DNA of 64,000 nucleotides from positions 35,360-99,359 of the forward strand of contig JBGSPX010000009.1 in the NCBI GenBank assembly GCA_041738345.1, written 5' to 3'. The translations under genes were made by a program, and so were the position numbers. The notes under the pieces were generated by a model. The model was given only the letters and a program-made list of their open reading frames with translations, made no database searches and was not told where the DNA came from. Positions 18,740-28,148 of the stretch are shown here, piece by piece (position 1 is the stretch's first letter; each line of letters begins with the position of its first letter). The DNA comes from Proteocatella sp041738345. GTDB lineage: Bacteria; Bacillota; Clostridia; Peptostreptococcales; Filifactoraceae.

Positions 18740-19147
18740 GTGTCAAAGCTAAAGTTTGAAGATGGGCAATCGATGGTGGAATTTGCAATTGCACTTATGT
18801 TTTTGGTTATGTTTTTAATAGGGATTATGGAATTTAGTTGGCTTATGGGCAATAAACTGCTTGCCACTCATGCTTCGAGAGAAGGGGCTAGATATGCTTC
18901 AGTGCACACTGGAGACAGTGACTTAAATGCAAACACAGTGCTTATAGTAGAAGAAGCGCTTGTGATTGATGCAAAATCTTTTCCTGGATATACTATAACT
19001 ATAACGCCTAAATCTGATGCCTCACTTGGCGATAGAATTGAGGTTTCAATATCATACAGCATTCCACATCTGACAGGATTAATACCTTCTGCGGTTGTAG
19101 CAAATCCATTTCCGATAAATGCAAAAACTACTATGAAAAGTGAATAG
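18740..19147 (+). CDS. TadE-like pseudopilin
   Basis: A 135-residue protein with a Flp-like processing site near its N-terminus (EDG/QSMVEFAIAL, Glu at +5), then a single hydrophobic helix and GARYASVHTG, typical of TadE. It is a minor pilin-like component processed by the prepilin peptidase. The start is GTG 18740. The upstream GTG at 18731 is part of the AAAGGAGGTGGG ribosome binding site. It overlaps no neighbour and ends 22 bases before the first TadG-like gene. Confidence 0.85.
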   Translation: MSKLKFEDGQSMVEFAIALMFLVMFLIGIMEFSWLMGNKLLATHASREGARYASVHTGDSDLNANTVLIVEEALVIDAKSFPGYTITITPKSDASLGDRIEVSISYSIPHLTGLIPSAVVANPFPINAKTTMKSE

Positions 19148-19169
19148 ATATTTAAATGGGGGGAGTAAG

Positions 19170-20114
19170 ATGAAAAGAAGTTATGATGTTTTTGTAAAAA
19201 ATGAAGAAGGTTCAATATCTGTATTTATTGCAATTTCACTTATAACTATATTAGGACTTTCTGCACTAGTGTTTGATTTTGGATGTGCGTATATAAATGC
19301 AAATGAACTCCAAAATTCAGCGGATTCAGCAGCGCTTGCGTGTGCCCAAAAACTTCCGCTTGATGAGGATTCGTTATGGGACAGTGAAATAGTTCCAGTA
19401 GCTCAGGGGTATATGGGGGAAAATAATTCAAATGTATTTACGATAAATCCGGTAAGAAGTGATAGTAATCTTATAGTAGGGGTTGAGGTTACGGCATCTA
19501 GAGAACTAAGTGTACCACTAATAGATATTTTTGGAAGCGGAAATTTAGCAGTTCAGCGAAGGGCTGTTGCAAGAGTATTTACACTCAGTCAAGCAACGGG
19601 ACTTGTTCCAATAGGTATAAATCAAGAGGTGCTCGATTCTGAAGGGTTTGATGGGTCTTTGGCATTAGATATAGACCCAAGCGAGGATGATGCAGTTAAG
19701 TATGGGTGGCTATTTTTTGATAAAATTTATGATGAAAATAACAATGCTAATAGCAAATTAAATAACTGGATGGAAGACGGCTATCAAGATGTAGTAGCTG
19801 TAGGCGATGAACTTCCATGGACTGATGGAACAAGGGCATCTACGGTAATGGCATATAATGATTTAATTGGAAAAGAAGTACTAGCGCCTATATACGAAGT
19901 AGTAACTTTTAATGATGGGGGGAATAAAGAAGATACAGCGATTGTAAGAATAACAGGCTTTGTTATGATAAGGATAGAAGCTTATAGCCCTGGAGGAAGT
20001 AAAAATAAAACTATGAGAGCTACCTTTATAAGACATGCAAACATAAGCAACACATCTGCTGAAGGTGACGAAATAATCGATTACAGAGTAGGCGGAATTA
20101 GGCTTGTAAGTTAA
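19170..20114 (+). CDS. TadG-like protein, copy 1
   Basis: A 314-residue protein with the N-terminal TadE/TadG-like segment EEGSISVFIAISLITILGLSAL followed by VFDFGCAYINANELQNSADSAAL, a membrane anchor and Ala-rich helix typical of these Tad proteins. The rest is extracytoplasmic and shares long blocks with the next gene (GLVPIG, EGFDGS, DIDPSE, KYGW.FFDK, GRASTV-like, NKTM.ATFI). Its exact role in pilus assembly is unknown. The start is ATG 19170 behind GGGGGGAG. An in-frame GTG at 19140 lies inside tadE and has no site. Confidence 0.82.
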   Translation: MKRSYDVFVKNEEGSISVFIAISLITILGLSALVFDFGCAYINANELQNSADSAALACAQKLPLDEDSLWDSEIVPVAQGYMGENNSNVFTINPVRSDSNLIVGVEVTASRELSVPLIDIFGSGNLAVQRRAVARVFTLSQATGLVPIGINQEVLDSEGFDGSLALDIDPSEDDAVKYGWLFFDKIYDENNNANSKLNNWMEDGYQDVVAVGDELPWTDGTRASTVMAYNDLIGKEVLAPIYEVVTFNDGGNKEDTAIVRITGFVMIRIEAYSPGGSKNKTMRATFIRHANISNTSAEGDEIIDYRVGGIRLVS

Positions 20115-20150
20115 TCAATTGGATTGTAAAAATGGATAGGGGGAGGGAGT

Positions 20151-21086
20151 TTGAAGTTCATTTTAAAAGAGCATGGCCTAATAACTATATTTGTAGCAAT
20201 CGCGCTTGTGATAGTTTTTTCGTTTTCAGCACTAGTGCTTGATTTTGGAGTAGCATATATAAAATCAAATGAACTTCAAAATGCAGCTGATGCGGCCGCA
20301 CTAGTAGGTGCAAAGAAATTGCCACTTGAGGATGATGCAACATTTAGTAATGAAGTTCAGCAGCTTGCACAAAATTATGTAATAGAAAATGGAGTAATGG
20401 ATTCTGAAATTGTTCCTGTATTTGATAGCAATAATAAAATATCAGGAATTAAGGTTTTGGCATCGGAAGAGGCTCCATCAGACCTTGTAAATATTCTACT
20501 TGGAAACGCGACGCTAAATGTAAAAAAGAATTCCAAGGCAAAAGTATTTCAACTAAAAAGTGGAATAGGACTGGTGCCTATAGGAGTAAATAAAGATGTA
20601 TTTGAAACGGAAGGCTTTGACGGGAGCATAATATTAGATATAGACCCGAGTGAGCTTAACGGCGTAAAATATGGATGGATGTTTTTTGACAAAGTATATG
20701 GAATAGATAAAAATTCAAATGATAAATTAAAAACTTGGATGATATCAGGATATGACAAAGCTATTTCACTAGGGGATGAGATGCCGTGGACAAATGGAAG
20801 CCGTGCATCTACAGTGCTAGAATATAACAATCTTATAGGTAAGGAAATTATGGCACCGATATATGAAGTAATAGAATTTCAAGATGGGCAGAATCCTAAA
20901 GAAGATATAGCAAATGTTAGAATTGTAGGCTTTGTATTTCTAAAAGTAGAAGATTATAAACCTGGAGGGACTAGTAATAAAACTATGAAAGCTACCTTTA
21001 TAAAATATAAAAATATAGGAGGAGAAGTTTCAGAAAATGACGTTATAGAGGAATATAGAGTATATTCTTCAAAACTTGTAGAATAG
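20151..21086 (+). CDS. TadG-like protein, copy 2
   Basis: A 311-residue paralogue of the preceding protein, starting at TTG 20151 behind GGGGGAGGGAG. The N-terminal anchor (EHGLITIFVAIALVIVFSF) and the helix NELQNAADAAALVGAKKLP match TadG-like proteins. The C-terminal two thirds are collinear with copy 1, with matching blocks such as GYDKA...GDEMPWTNG.RASTV. The pair therefore arose by tandem duplication and then diverged. It would be membrane-anchored and exposed outside the cell. Whether the two form a heteromer is speculation. Confidence 0.82.
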   Translation: MKFILKEHGLITIFVAIALVIVFSFSALVLDFGVAYIKSNELQNAADAAALVGAKKLPLEDDATFSNEVQQLAQNYVIENGVMDSEIVPVFDSNNKISGIKVLASEEAPSDLVNILLGNATLNVKKNSKAKVFQLKSGIGLVPIGVNKDVFETEGFDGSIILDIDPSELNGVKYGWMFFDKVYGIDKNSNDKLKTWMISGYDKAISLGDEMPWTNGSRASTVLEYNNLIGKEIMAPIYEVIEFQDGQNPKEDIANVRIVGFVFLKVEDYKPGGTSNKTMKATFIKYKNIGGEVSENDVIEEYRVYSSKLVE

Positions 21087-21099
21087 GGGGGAATTTATT

Positions 21100-21732
21100 T
21101 TGAAAAAAATTCAAATTATTGCAATCTTAGCAGCTTTATTTACTGCAATTACAGTATATTTTTTTCTTGGAAGTATAAAAGAAGCTTCTAAAGTACCTAT
21201 GATTCCAGTTGTTGTAAGTAGTTTAGAGATAAAAGAAAATACTGAAATAAAAGCAGAGATGGTTAAAATTATAAATATAGCAGAAAGTGCAGTTACGCCA
21301 AATGCCGTTACAAAACTGGAGGATGTAGTTGGAAATATTGCAACAAGAGATATTTATATAGGAGAACAGATAATATCGCTAGAACTTGCAAAGCCAGGAG
21401 AATCTACGCAAAAACTCTCTTATATGATTGAATCGGGGAAAAGGGCTGTATCTGTAAAGGTAGATGAGGTCAGTGGAATTTCAGGGCTTATAGAACCGGG
21501 AAATAAGGTGGATGTAGTAGTAGTATATGATGAAAGTTCAACCTCTGATATAATTCTTCAAAATATCACTGTGTTATCTACTGGCATGAAGCTAGAAACT
21601 GAAGAGTCAGCCAAAGCAGAAACTTATGAAACGGTAACACTATCCTTGGATACAACTCAGATACTTAAACTTAGGGCAGCCGAAGCAAAAGGTAAGATTA
21701 CTATGGCACTTAGGTCTTATTTGGAAAATTAA
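21100..21732 (+). CDS. cpaB: CpaB/RcpC-like Flp pilus assembly protein
   Basis: A 210-residue protein with an N-terminal hydrophobic anchor (IIAILAALFTAITVYFFLG). It is followed by a SAF-type domain (PVVVSSLEIKENTEIKAEMV, then GNIATRDIYIGEQI) and an RcpC-like C-terminal part (RAVSVKVDEVSGISGLIEPGNKVDVVVVY). In diderms CpaB works with an outer-membrane secretin; no secretin is present here, as expected for a monoderm. The start is TTG 21100 behind GGGGGGAA. It ends 34 bases before cpaE. Confidence 0.87.
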   Translation: MKKIQIIAILAALFTAITVYFFLGSIKEASKVPMIPVVVSSLEIKENTEIKAEMVKIINIAESAVTPNAVTKLEDVVGNIATRDIYIGEQIISLELAKPGESTQKLSYMIESGKRAVSVKVDEVSGISGLIEPGNKVDVVVVYDESSTSDIILQNITVLSTGMKLETEESAKAETYETVTLSLDTTQILKLRAAEAKGKITMALRSYLEN

Positions 21733-21766
21733 TAGCATCTAACGGGAATTTTGGGGGTGATTTATT

Positions 21767-22978
21767 TTGGAAATAAATACTATAATTATAAGCAAATTAG
21801 ATGAACGGAGAGAGTTTTTAAAAAAGATATTGGAAGAAACTGATATAAAAATCATATCAGATATAAGAGGTGGAACCGCAGCGTTAGATAGAATTGAAAA
21901 TATAAGTCCAGAGCTTGTAATAATGACGTTTGATGAACATGACACAGATGTACTTAATATTGCAGAGCGAATATATTTAGGAAGGCCCCAATGTATAATA
22001 ATTTTTTTAGTAGAACGAATGAACACAGAGATACTTCAAAAAGCTATGTCTGTTGGGGTAAGAAATGTAACTATATTTCCAGAAAATGGATATGATTTTT
22101 CAGAGTGGTTAAAGACCATATATAACAATGAAAAAATACGAAATAAATCTATGGGTGAGGTTAAAAGTATAAGCTGGATGTCTAAAGTGATAACAGTATT
22201 TGGCGCAAAAGGAGGTATTGGAAAGACTACAATAGCAGTAAATTTAGCAACAAAGCTTGCAGAAAATAATAGAAAAGTAGCGCTTTTAGATTTTGATATA
22301 GAATTTGGTGAAATAAGTGTATATTTGAATTTAGATGTGAAGGATACACTTTCAGAATTAATAACTGAAAAATCAGAGTTTGATATAGATACGATAAGAA
22401 GTTATATGAATGTTCATTCATCTGGAGTTCATGTACTTTGCGCACCGAAAAGTCCAGAGTATAGTGAAGGGATAAATGCTAATCAGATAGAGAAACTGAT
22501 GAATATATTAAGAACTTACTATGATTATGTAATAATAGATGCTCCAGCATCCTTTAATGATATAACCCTAACGGCAATTGAAGGTTCAGTTATGGTGATT
22601 TTTGTTACAGGTTTTGACATATCCATACTAAGAAATTCTAAATTAAGTATGAACCTCTTAGAAGGACTTCAACAAAAAGAGAAAATTAAGGTGGTAGTGA
22701 ATCGTGATGTGGAGGGTTATATAACTGCTAAAGATGTAGAAAGGATACTTGGAAAGAGTATATGGTGTCGAATTCCTAGTGATTATAATACGGCAGTTAG
22801 TGCGCTTAATAAAGGAATCCCAATTGTAATAGGTTCGCCGAAAACTAGAATAAGTTTTGCACTTGATGAACTTTCAAAATTGGTACTTGGAGAATTTGAA
22901 CATACCTATCAAACACAAAAAAAATCTGAAGAACGTTCAAAAAGTAAATTTTTTGATAAATTTAGGAGGACTAAATAA
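21767..22978 (+). CDS. cpaE: CpaE/TadZ-like pilus localisation ATPase
   Basis: A 403-residue protein. Residues about 1-120 form a receiver-like fold in which the usual phospho-acceptor stretch reads LVIMTFDEHD, so it is probably a degenerate receiver. Residues about 140-390 are a MinD/ParA-type ATPase with deviant Walker A (FGAKGGIGKTT), LLDFDIEFGE and YVIIDAPASF. TadZ proteins mark the site of pilus assembly. The start is TTG 21767 behind GGGGGTGA. The stop overlaps the cpaF ATG by one base (TAATG), coupling translation. Confidence 0.9.
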   Translation: MEINTIIISKLDERREFLKKILEETDIKIISDIRGGTAALDRIENISPELVIMTFDEHDTDVLNIAERIYLGRPQCIIIFLVERMNTEILQKAMSVGVRNVTIFPENGYDFSEWLKTIYNNEKIRNKSMGEVKSISWMSKVITVFGAKGGIGKTTIAVNLATKLAENNRKVALLDFDIEFGEISVYLNLDVKDTLSELITEKSEFDIDTIRSYMNVHSSGVHVLCAPKSPEYSEGINANQIEKLMNILRTYYDYVIIDAPASFNDITLTAIEGSVMVIFVTGFDISILRNSKLSMNLLEGLQQKEKIKVVVNRDVEGYITAKDVERILGKSIWCRIPSDYNTAVSALNKGIPIVIGSPKTRISFALDELSKLVLGEFEHTYQTQKKSEERSKSKFFDKFRRTK

Positions 22979-24333
22979 TGAGTCTATTAGAACGCCTAGA
23001 ACGACAAAAGCGTGATGGAATAGGAGAAGAAGTCAAAAAAAAGCTTGAAAAAGAATCCTATTCTCCTGAAACTGTAGATCCTAATTTTTTTATAAAAACT
23101 AAAATTCATAGAGAAATAATAGAAATAATGAATAAAAAAGCAATTAATGATAGTGGCATAATTGATAATAAACAGGAGCTTATGAGCACTATTGAAGATT
23201 TAGTAGAAAAAGAAAATATAGGGATGCCAAGAGCGGAACGTGTAATCTTAATAAGAGATATATATGATGAAGTAGCAGGTCTAGGTCCATTGGAACCACT
23301 TTTAGCAGATCCTGAAATAACAGAAATAATGGTTAATGGTCCTAAAATAGTTTATGTTGAAAAAAAAGGAAAAATAACAGAAAGTAATGTTAAGTTTAGA
23401 GATGATAATCATGTTATGCACATAATAAATCGAATTGTATCACCGATAGGAAGACGAGTTGATGAAGCAAGTCCTATGGTAGATGCAAGACTTAAAGATG
23501 GGTCGAGGGTAAATGCGGTAATACCTCCAATTTCTTTAGTTGGCCCAACAATAACTATAAGAAAATTTTCAAAAGATCCGATAACTGCTAAAAATCTGCT
23601 TCAATTTGGAACTATAAATGGACCTATGTTATCCTTTTTAGAAGCCTGCGTAAGAGGAAAACTAAATATAATGGTTTCTGGAGGTACTGGAAGTGGTAAA
23701 ACTACATTTTTAAATGTACTTTCTGGCTACATACCAGAAAATGAAAGGATAATAACTATTGAAGATGCTGCAGAATTACAGTTAAAACAAAGACATGTAA
23801 TAACTTTAGAAAGTAGACCTGCAAATGTTGAGGGAGCAGGAAGTATTACTATAAGGGATTTAGTTAAAAATTCACTTCGTATGAGACCAGATCGAATAAT
23901 AATTGGAGAGGTAAGAACTGGAGAAGCCCTTGATATGCTTCAAGCAATGAATACAGGTCATGATGGATCCATATCAACAGGCCATGCTAATTCACCAAGA
24001 GAACTTATGTCAAGGCTAGAAACTATGGTGCTTATGGCAGGGATGGAGCTCCCGATAAAGGCAATAAGAGAGCAGATTAGTTCAGCAGTAGATTTAGTTA
24101 TACATCAAGAGCGGCTTAAAGATGGAAGTCGTAAAATAGTAAATATAACGGAAGTAGTGGGTATGGAAGGTGACGTTATAACTTTACAAGATATATTTGT
24201 ATATAAACAAACAGGACTTGATGCACAAGGGAACATAAAAGGCTCATTTAAAGCGACTGGTGTGGTACCAAGTTTTATATGGAAACTTACAAGTAATGGG
24301 ATTATGGTTAAAGATGATTGGTTTACTACGTAA
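22978..24333 (+). CDS. cpaF: CpaF/TadA secretion ATPase
   Basis: The 451-residue hexameric motor ATPase of the Tad pilus. It shows the TadA hallmark GLGPLEPLLADPEITEIMVN, then Walker A GGTGSGKTTFLNVL (about residue 236), the Asp box TIEDAAELQL, Walker B RIIIGEVR, and the His box STGHANSPRELMSRLE. All core motifs are complete. It is coupled to cpaE by a one-base overlap and followed 11 bases later by tadB. It acts on the cytoplasmic face of the TadB/TadC platform. Confidence 0.95.
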   Translation: MSLLERLERQKRDGIGEEVKKKLEKESYSPETVDPNFFIKTKIHREIIEIMNKKAINDSGIIDNKQELMSTIEDLVEKENIGMPRAERVILIRDIYDEVAGLGPLEPLLADPEITEIMVNGPKIVYVEKKGKITESNVKFRDDNHVMHIINRIVSPIGRRVDEASPMVDARLKDGSRVNAVIPPISLVGPTITIRKFSKDPITAKNLLQFGTINGPMLSFLEACVRGKLNIMVSGGTGSGKTTFLNVLSGYIPENERIITIEDAAELQLKQRHVITLESRPANVEGAGSITIRDLVKNSLRMRPDRIIIGEVRTGEALDMLQAMNTGHDGSISTGHANSPRELMSRLETMVLMAGMELPIKAIREQISSAVDLVIHQERLKDGSRKIVNITEVVGMEGDVITLQDIFVYKQTGLDAQGNIKGSFKATGVVPSFIWKLTSNGIMVKDDWFTT

Positions 24334-24344
24334 GGGGGAGTTAT

Positions 24345-25286
24345 ATGGAACTACTTTTTATACTTTCGGTGGGGGTATTTTCATACAGCATATGCTATCT
24401 TATACTTTATATTTTAAAATTTGATAAAATAATCGTTTCGCAAAGAGTCAATAAGCTTATTTCAAAAAGCAAATTAGATGAAGCTTATGATAAAAATAGT
24501 AAACGAAGAGGTATTAATTCAGATAGCCAAAATAAGCATTTTGCAAGCGAAAAACTCAAAGAAGAACTACAATCTGCAGGAATAATAATGAAGCCAGAAG
24601 AGTTTCTTATTGCTTGGTTTGGAATAGCATTACTTCCTATGGGGATTGTATTTGTTATTTCAAAAAATATAATTATAGCCATTATAATAGCAGGCATATG
24701 TGCTATGGTGCCACCTATTATTGTAGCTAGAACAAAAGTTAAAAGAGTAGAGCTATTTAGTAAACAACTTGGTGAAGCACTGCCTATTATAGGGAATAGC
24801 TTAAGATCGGGATTCACTTTTCAGCAATCTATGGAAAATATATCTAACAATATGCCAGAACCATTAGCGTATGAATTCGGAAAGACTATGAGAGAAATGA
24901 ATTATGGAATTCCGTTTGAAGAAGCATTGACTAGACTTGGAAAGCGTATGGTAAATAAGGATTTAGATTTACTTATATCAGCAGTTATGATTCAAAGTAA
25001 AGTTGGAGGAAATTTATCTGAACTTGTAGATATAATCGGAGAAACTATAAAAGATCGAGTAAAGATAAAGCGAGATATAAAGACGGTCACTAGTTCAGGA
25101 CGGCTTTCGGGAATTATACTCGGAGTGTTGCCTATAGCACTTGTATTGCTTCTTCTGGTTATAAATCCAACATATCTTATGGGTTTTTTCTCATCTTCAC
25201 TTGGAATAATGATGATTTTTGTGGCTATAGCTATGGAAGTAGTAGGGTTTTTAGTAATACTAAAAATAACTAATATTAAATATTAG
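24345..25286 (+). CDS. tadB: TadB-like type II secretion F-domain platform protein
   Basis: A 313-residue inner-membrane protein. N-terminal hydrophobic segments come first, then the GspF-type cytoplasmic domain (LPIIGNSLRSGFTFQQSMEN, PLAYEFGKTMREMNYG, EALTRLGKRM, LLISAVMIQSKVGGNLSELV), then two C-terminal membrane helices. It forms the platform on which CpaF acts. The ATG at 24345 follows AAGGGGGAG. An earlier in-frame start would overlap cpaF and lacks a site. Confidence 0.9.
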   Translation: MELLFILSVGVFSYSICYLILYILKFDKIIVSQRVNKLISKSKLDEAYDKNSKRRGINSDSQNKHFASEKLKEELQSAGIIMKPEEFLIAWFGIALLPMGIVFVISKNIIIAIIIAGICAMVPPIIVARTKVKRVELFSKQLGEALPIIGNSLRSGFTFQQSMENISNNMPEPLAYEFGKTMREMNYGIPFEEALTRLGKRMVNKDLDLLISAVMIQSKVGGNLSELVDIIGETIKDRVKIKRDIKTVTSSGRLSGIILGVLPIALVLLLLVINPTYLMGFFSSSLGIMMIFVAIAMEVVGFLVILKITNIKY

Positions 25287-25301
25287 CAAGGGGTGAGTAT
25301 T

Positions 25302-26222
25302 ATGCTTTATGCATCAATATTTTCAGGAGTAATAGGATATTGCATAATAATGATGTTTTTTGGAAAACGATATATGGAGAAAAGTGCAATAGATAAGAGG
25401 ATTAATGATATCGAAAAAGCAGGTACAAAAAATATATCTTTTGAAGAAGAAGAACTAAGTAAAACGCTTTCAGAACGGGTTTTTGCGCCTTTATGGAAGA
25501 AAATAATGAAAGTAGCGCTCAAAGTAGTGCCAAAGGTAAGTGATAAAAACTTAAAGAAACAGCTTCTAAGAGCAGTGATAAATATGTCTGTAGATGAGTT
25601 CAATGCTCTAAGAATGATATTCATAACTGTAATGGGAGTTTTATTTTTTGTAAGACAAGCTTTAATAAGTCAAAATTTGTTTAGCAATATATTTTGGGCA
25701 GGAATAGGAGTAGCTACAGGCTATTTTATAACAATAATTGGGGTGAAATTTAAAACCAGTAAACGGCGAGAAACTATAAATATGCAATTGCCAGAAGTTA
25801 TGGATCTTTTAAGTATAAGTGTAGAGGCTGGACTTGGATTCGATCAGGCCTTAAAAGAGGTTGCTGAGGCATTTCAAGGACCATTATTACAAGAGTTTAA
25901 TATAGCAAAAAGAGAAATGCAGTTAGGGCTGACTAAAAAAGAAGCACTTTTAGAAATGGCGGATAGGTGTCAAGTGGAGGATTTGAGTTTGTTTGTAAGT
26001 GCTATAATACAGGGGGAACAATTTGGGATTTCACTTAAAAGTATTTTGCGAACGCAATCTTTTGCAATAAGACTTAGACATAAACAGCGTATCGAAGAAA
26101 AAGCGGCTAAATTGCCAGTGAAAATAATTCTTCCAGTAGCAGCATTTATTTTTCCAGTACTATTTATAGTGGTGGTAGGCCCTGCAGTATTTAATCTTTA
26201 TACAGCACTGAAAGGACTTTAA
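25302..26222 (+). CDS. tadC: TadC-like type II secretion F-domain platform protein
   Basis: A 306-residue partner of TadB with the same domain plan: N-terminal helices, then QLPEVMDLLSISVEAGLGFD, PLLQEFNIAKREMQLG, EALLEMADR and LSLFVSAIIQGEQFG, then a C-terminal KLPVKIILPVAAFIFPVLF membrane segment. TadB and TadC together make the Tad membrane platform. The start is ATG 25302 behind AAGGGGTGA. The stop lies two bases before the DUF192 ATG. Confidence 0.9.
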   Translation: MLYASIFSGVIGYCIIMMFFGKRYMEKSAIDKRINDIEKAGTKNISFEEEELSKTLSERVFAPLWKKIMKVALKVVPKVSDKNLKKQLLRAVINMSVDEFNALRMIFITVMGVLFFVRQALISQNLFSNIFWAGIGVATGYFITIIGVKFKTSKRRETINMQLPEVMDLLSISVEAGLGFDQALKEVAEAFQGPLLQEFNIAKREMQLGLTKKEALLEMADRCQVEDLSLFVSAIIQGEQFGISLKSILRTQSFAIRLRHKQRIEEKAAKLPVKIILPVAAFIFPVLFIVVVGPAVFNLYTALKGL

Positions 26223-26224
26223 AT

Positions 26225-26560
26225 ATGATAAGGATAGCTTCTAAAAATGGAAATTATATAGATTATGTAGAAATAGCTTCGGATTTTATAAGTAGATTTT
26301 TGGGACTTATGGGAAAAGATTTTTCAAATGATTATCCAGGGCTTTTGCTTATGAACTGCAATTCTATTCATACATTTTTTATGAAGAAAAAGATAGATGC
26401 TATTTATTTATCGAAAGATTTTCAAATTTTGGAAATCGAAACTATATCACCATGGAGAATTGGAAAAATAGTCAGAGGGACAAAACATATTTTAGAACTC
26501 CCAGAGAATAAAGCTAGCTTTCAAAAAGGGGATTTTTTGGTTTTAGATTATTTAGACTAA
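26225..26560 (+). CDS. DUF192 family protein
   Basis: A 111-residue DUF192 protein, recognised by SRFLGLMGKDF, LLLMNCNSIHTFFMKKKIDAIYL and ISPWRIGKIVRGTKHILELP. The family is a small beta-rich fold of unknown biochemistry, often exported, but this copy lacks a signal peptide. It starts two bases after tadC, so it belongs to the same transcript. DUF192 genes beside Tad loci have been noted in other Gram-positive genomes (from memory), which suggests a link to pilus function that is not established. Confidence 0.85.
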   Translation: MIRIASKNGNYIDYVEIASDFISRFLGLMGKDFSNDYPGLLLMNCNSIHTFFMKKKIDAIYLSKDFQILEIETISPWRIGKIVRGTKHILELPENKASFQKGDFLVLDYLD

Positions 26561-26575
26561 AAAGGAGTGTTTTTT

Positions 26576-27967
26576 ATGACTGATAATAATGAGAATGTTG
26601 AAATTAAAGAAGAAAAACAACATTTACCACTACTTGATGATATTGATATGCTTAGAAAGAGAGAAGACGTAAGTGAGCTGGAAGACATATTGAAGGCTAA
26701 TATTTTGGGAGGATATTCTAGAAAGAAAGTATTAGATTATATAGGCTCAATAAGAGAGCAGCAATTCAAGGCTGAGGAAAAATTTAGGAAAAACTTAAAA
26801 GAGCTTATAGAACAAAAAGAAGAACTTAGAAGAAGATTAGATCAAAGCGAAGTATATATAACAGAATTAGAAGATAGAAATTATGACTTATCGGATGATA
26901 TAAAGAAGTTTAGCGAAGGGGATGTAGGGAAATATCAAAATAAAATAGCAGAAATGCAGAACAAACTATCTGATTTAGAAAAAGAAATAATTTCTGCAGA
27001 AGATGAAAAACATAATCTTATAGCGCAGCTTCAACTTAAATCAAAAAATATAATTGAACTAGAAGATAAGAATCAAAGCATAACTTCAAAGCTTTTAGAA
27101 ATGGAAAACTTAGAACTTCAAAAAGAAAGAGAATTTCATTTAGAGCTTGAGAAACAGATAGAAAAACTAAAAGAAGAATTACAAAATGCTCAAGCTAAAG
27201 TAGAAAAGCATAAGGACGCAGAAAAAGTTCAAAAAAATGAAATATTAGAACTTAAGGAAAGTCTCGGAAAGTTAAATGAAGCTTATGAAGCAAGTAAGGC
27301 CAGTGTAATATCAATTCAAGAAAATCTTATAAAAAAAGAGGATGCAATTGCTCAAAATTGTAATCGCTATGAAGTTCAGTTAAAAGAAATTGAAGATAAG
27401 TATCAAACTCAATTATCGGACTTAACTTCAAATATGGAAATATCACAAAAAATAATATTAGAAAAAGAAGCTAAAATCAAAGAACTTGAAAATGTAAGTA
27501 ATATAAAGCTAATGGATATTGAGAAAAATTATCAATTAAAAATAAATGCCTTGATAAAAAATCTTATGGAGAAAGATCAAGAACTAAACCAGATAGTGAA
27601 ATCACTAGAGGAAAGAGATTATTCATTAAAGCAAGCTCAAAATGAAAATAAATCTTTAGAAGCCAAATCAGAAGTATTTAATAAAAATATGCTCGAAGCG
27701 GTAGATAAGTTAGATGAATATGTGGAGATTAATAGAACTTTGTTAAAAAGTTTAGAAGAAGAACGAAAACGAAATACAGAGGTTTTGAAAGAAAAGCTTA
27801 CCTTAGAAATTGATCTTTGTGCATCACAGTATAAAATAAACGATATGGATTATGAAATAAAGACAATTTCAAAACAAAATGAAAAACTTTCAATTCAGAT
27901 TGAAAAAGAAAGAGCAAGAGCTAAGGAGCTTATATTGGAATTTGGAACCTCAAAGGAATTGAGCTAG
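26576..27967 (+). CDS. long coiled-coil protein at the end of the Tad locus
   Basis: A 463-residue protein, nearly all of it predicted coiled coil: heptad-like E/K/L/Q-rich sequence from about residue 65 to the end. The short N-terminal part (LLDDIDMLRKREDVSELEDI) and the segment ANILGGYSRKKVLDYIGSIRE are not repetitive; the latter recalls the N-terminal helix of DivIVA-type proteins but is too short to claim. No signal or membrane segment is seen. The ATG at 26576 follows AAAGGAGTG, 15 bases after the DUF192 gene, and a perfect terminator follows. A cytoplasmic scaffold role for the pilus is inference. Confidence 0.75.
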   Translation: MTDNNENVEIKEEKQHLPLLDDIDMLRKREDVSELEDILKANILGGYSRKKVLDYIGSIREQQFKAEEKFRKNLKELIEQKEELRRRLDQSEVYITELEDRNYDLSDDIKKFSEGDVGKYQNKIAEMQNKLSDLEKEIISAEDEKHNLIAQLQLKSKNIIELEDKNQSITSKLLEMENLELQKEREFHLELEKQIEKLKEELQNAQAKVEKHKDAEKVQKNEILELKESLGKLNEAYEASKASVISIQENLIKKEDAIAQNCNRYEVQLKEIEDKYQTQLSDLTSNMEISQKIILEKEAKIKELENVSNIKLMDIEKNYQLKINALIKNLMEKDQELNQIVKSLEERDYSLKQAQNENKSLEAKSEVFNKNMLEAVDKLDEYVEINRTLLKSLEEERKRNTEVLKEKLTLEIDLCASQYKINDMDYEIKTISKQNEKLSIQIEKERARAKELILEFGTSKELS

Positions 27968-27995
27968 CTTTAATTTAACATGAAACTTATAGGTT

Positions 27996-28036
27996 AATAA
28001 AAATACTTCCCATTCTTGTAGGGAAGTATTTTTATT
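27996..28036 (+). terminator. rho-independent terminator ending the Tad operon
   Basis: Perfect 16-bp stem: AATAAAAATACTTCCC (27996-28011) with GGGAAGTATTTTTATT (28021-28036), nine-base loop. The arm carries its own T-rich tail and is symmetric. Confidence 0.88.
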
Positions 28037-28064
28037 GACATAAAGCTTGTGGATATGATATTCT
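28035..28064 (+). promoter_or_regulatory. promoter candidate for the zinc-type permease gene
   Basis: TTGACA at 28035-28040 and TATTCT at 28059-28064 with an 18-base spacer. A second TATAAT lies at 28101-28106, preceded by TTTTTTGAG as in the promoter at 7860, but it has no good -35. No Zur-like palindrome was recognised. Confidence 0.45.
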
Positions 28065-28148
28065 GAAAAAAGTTAATTAAGACTAACTCATTTTTTGAGG
28101 TATAATAGATTATATAAATATTTAAACATAAATTGGAGGCAAAATTTG

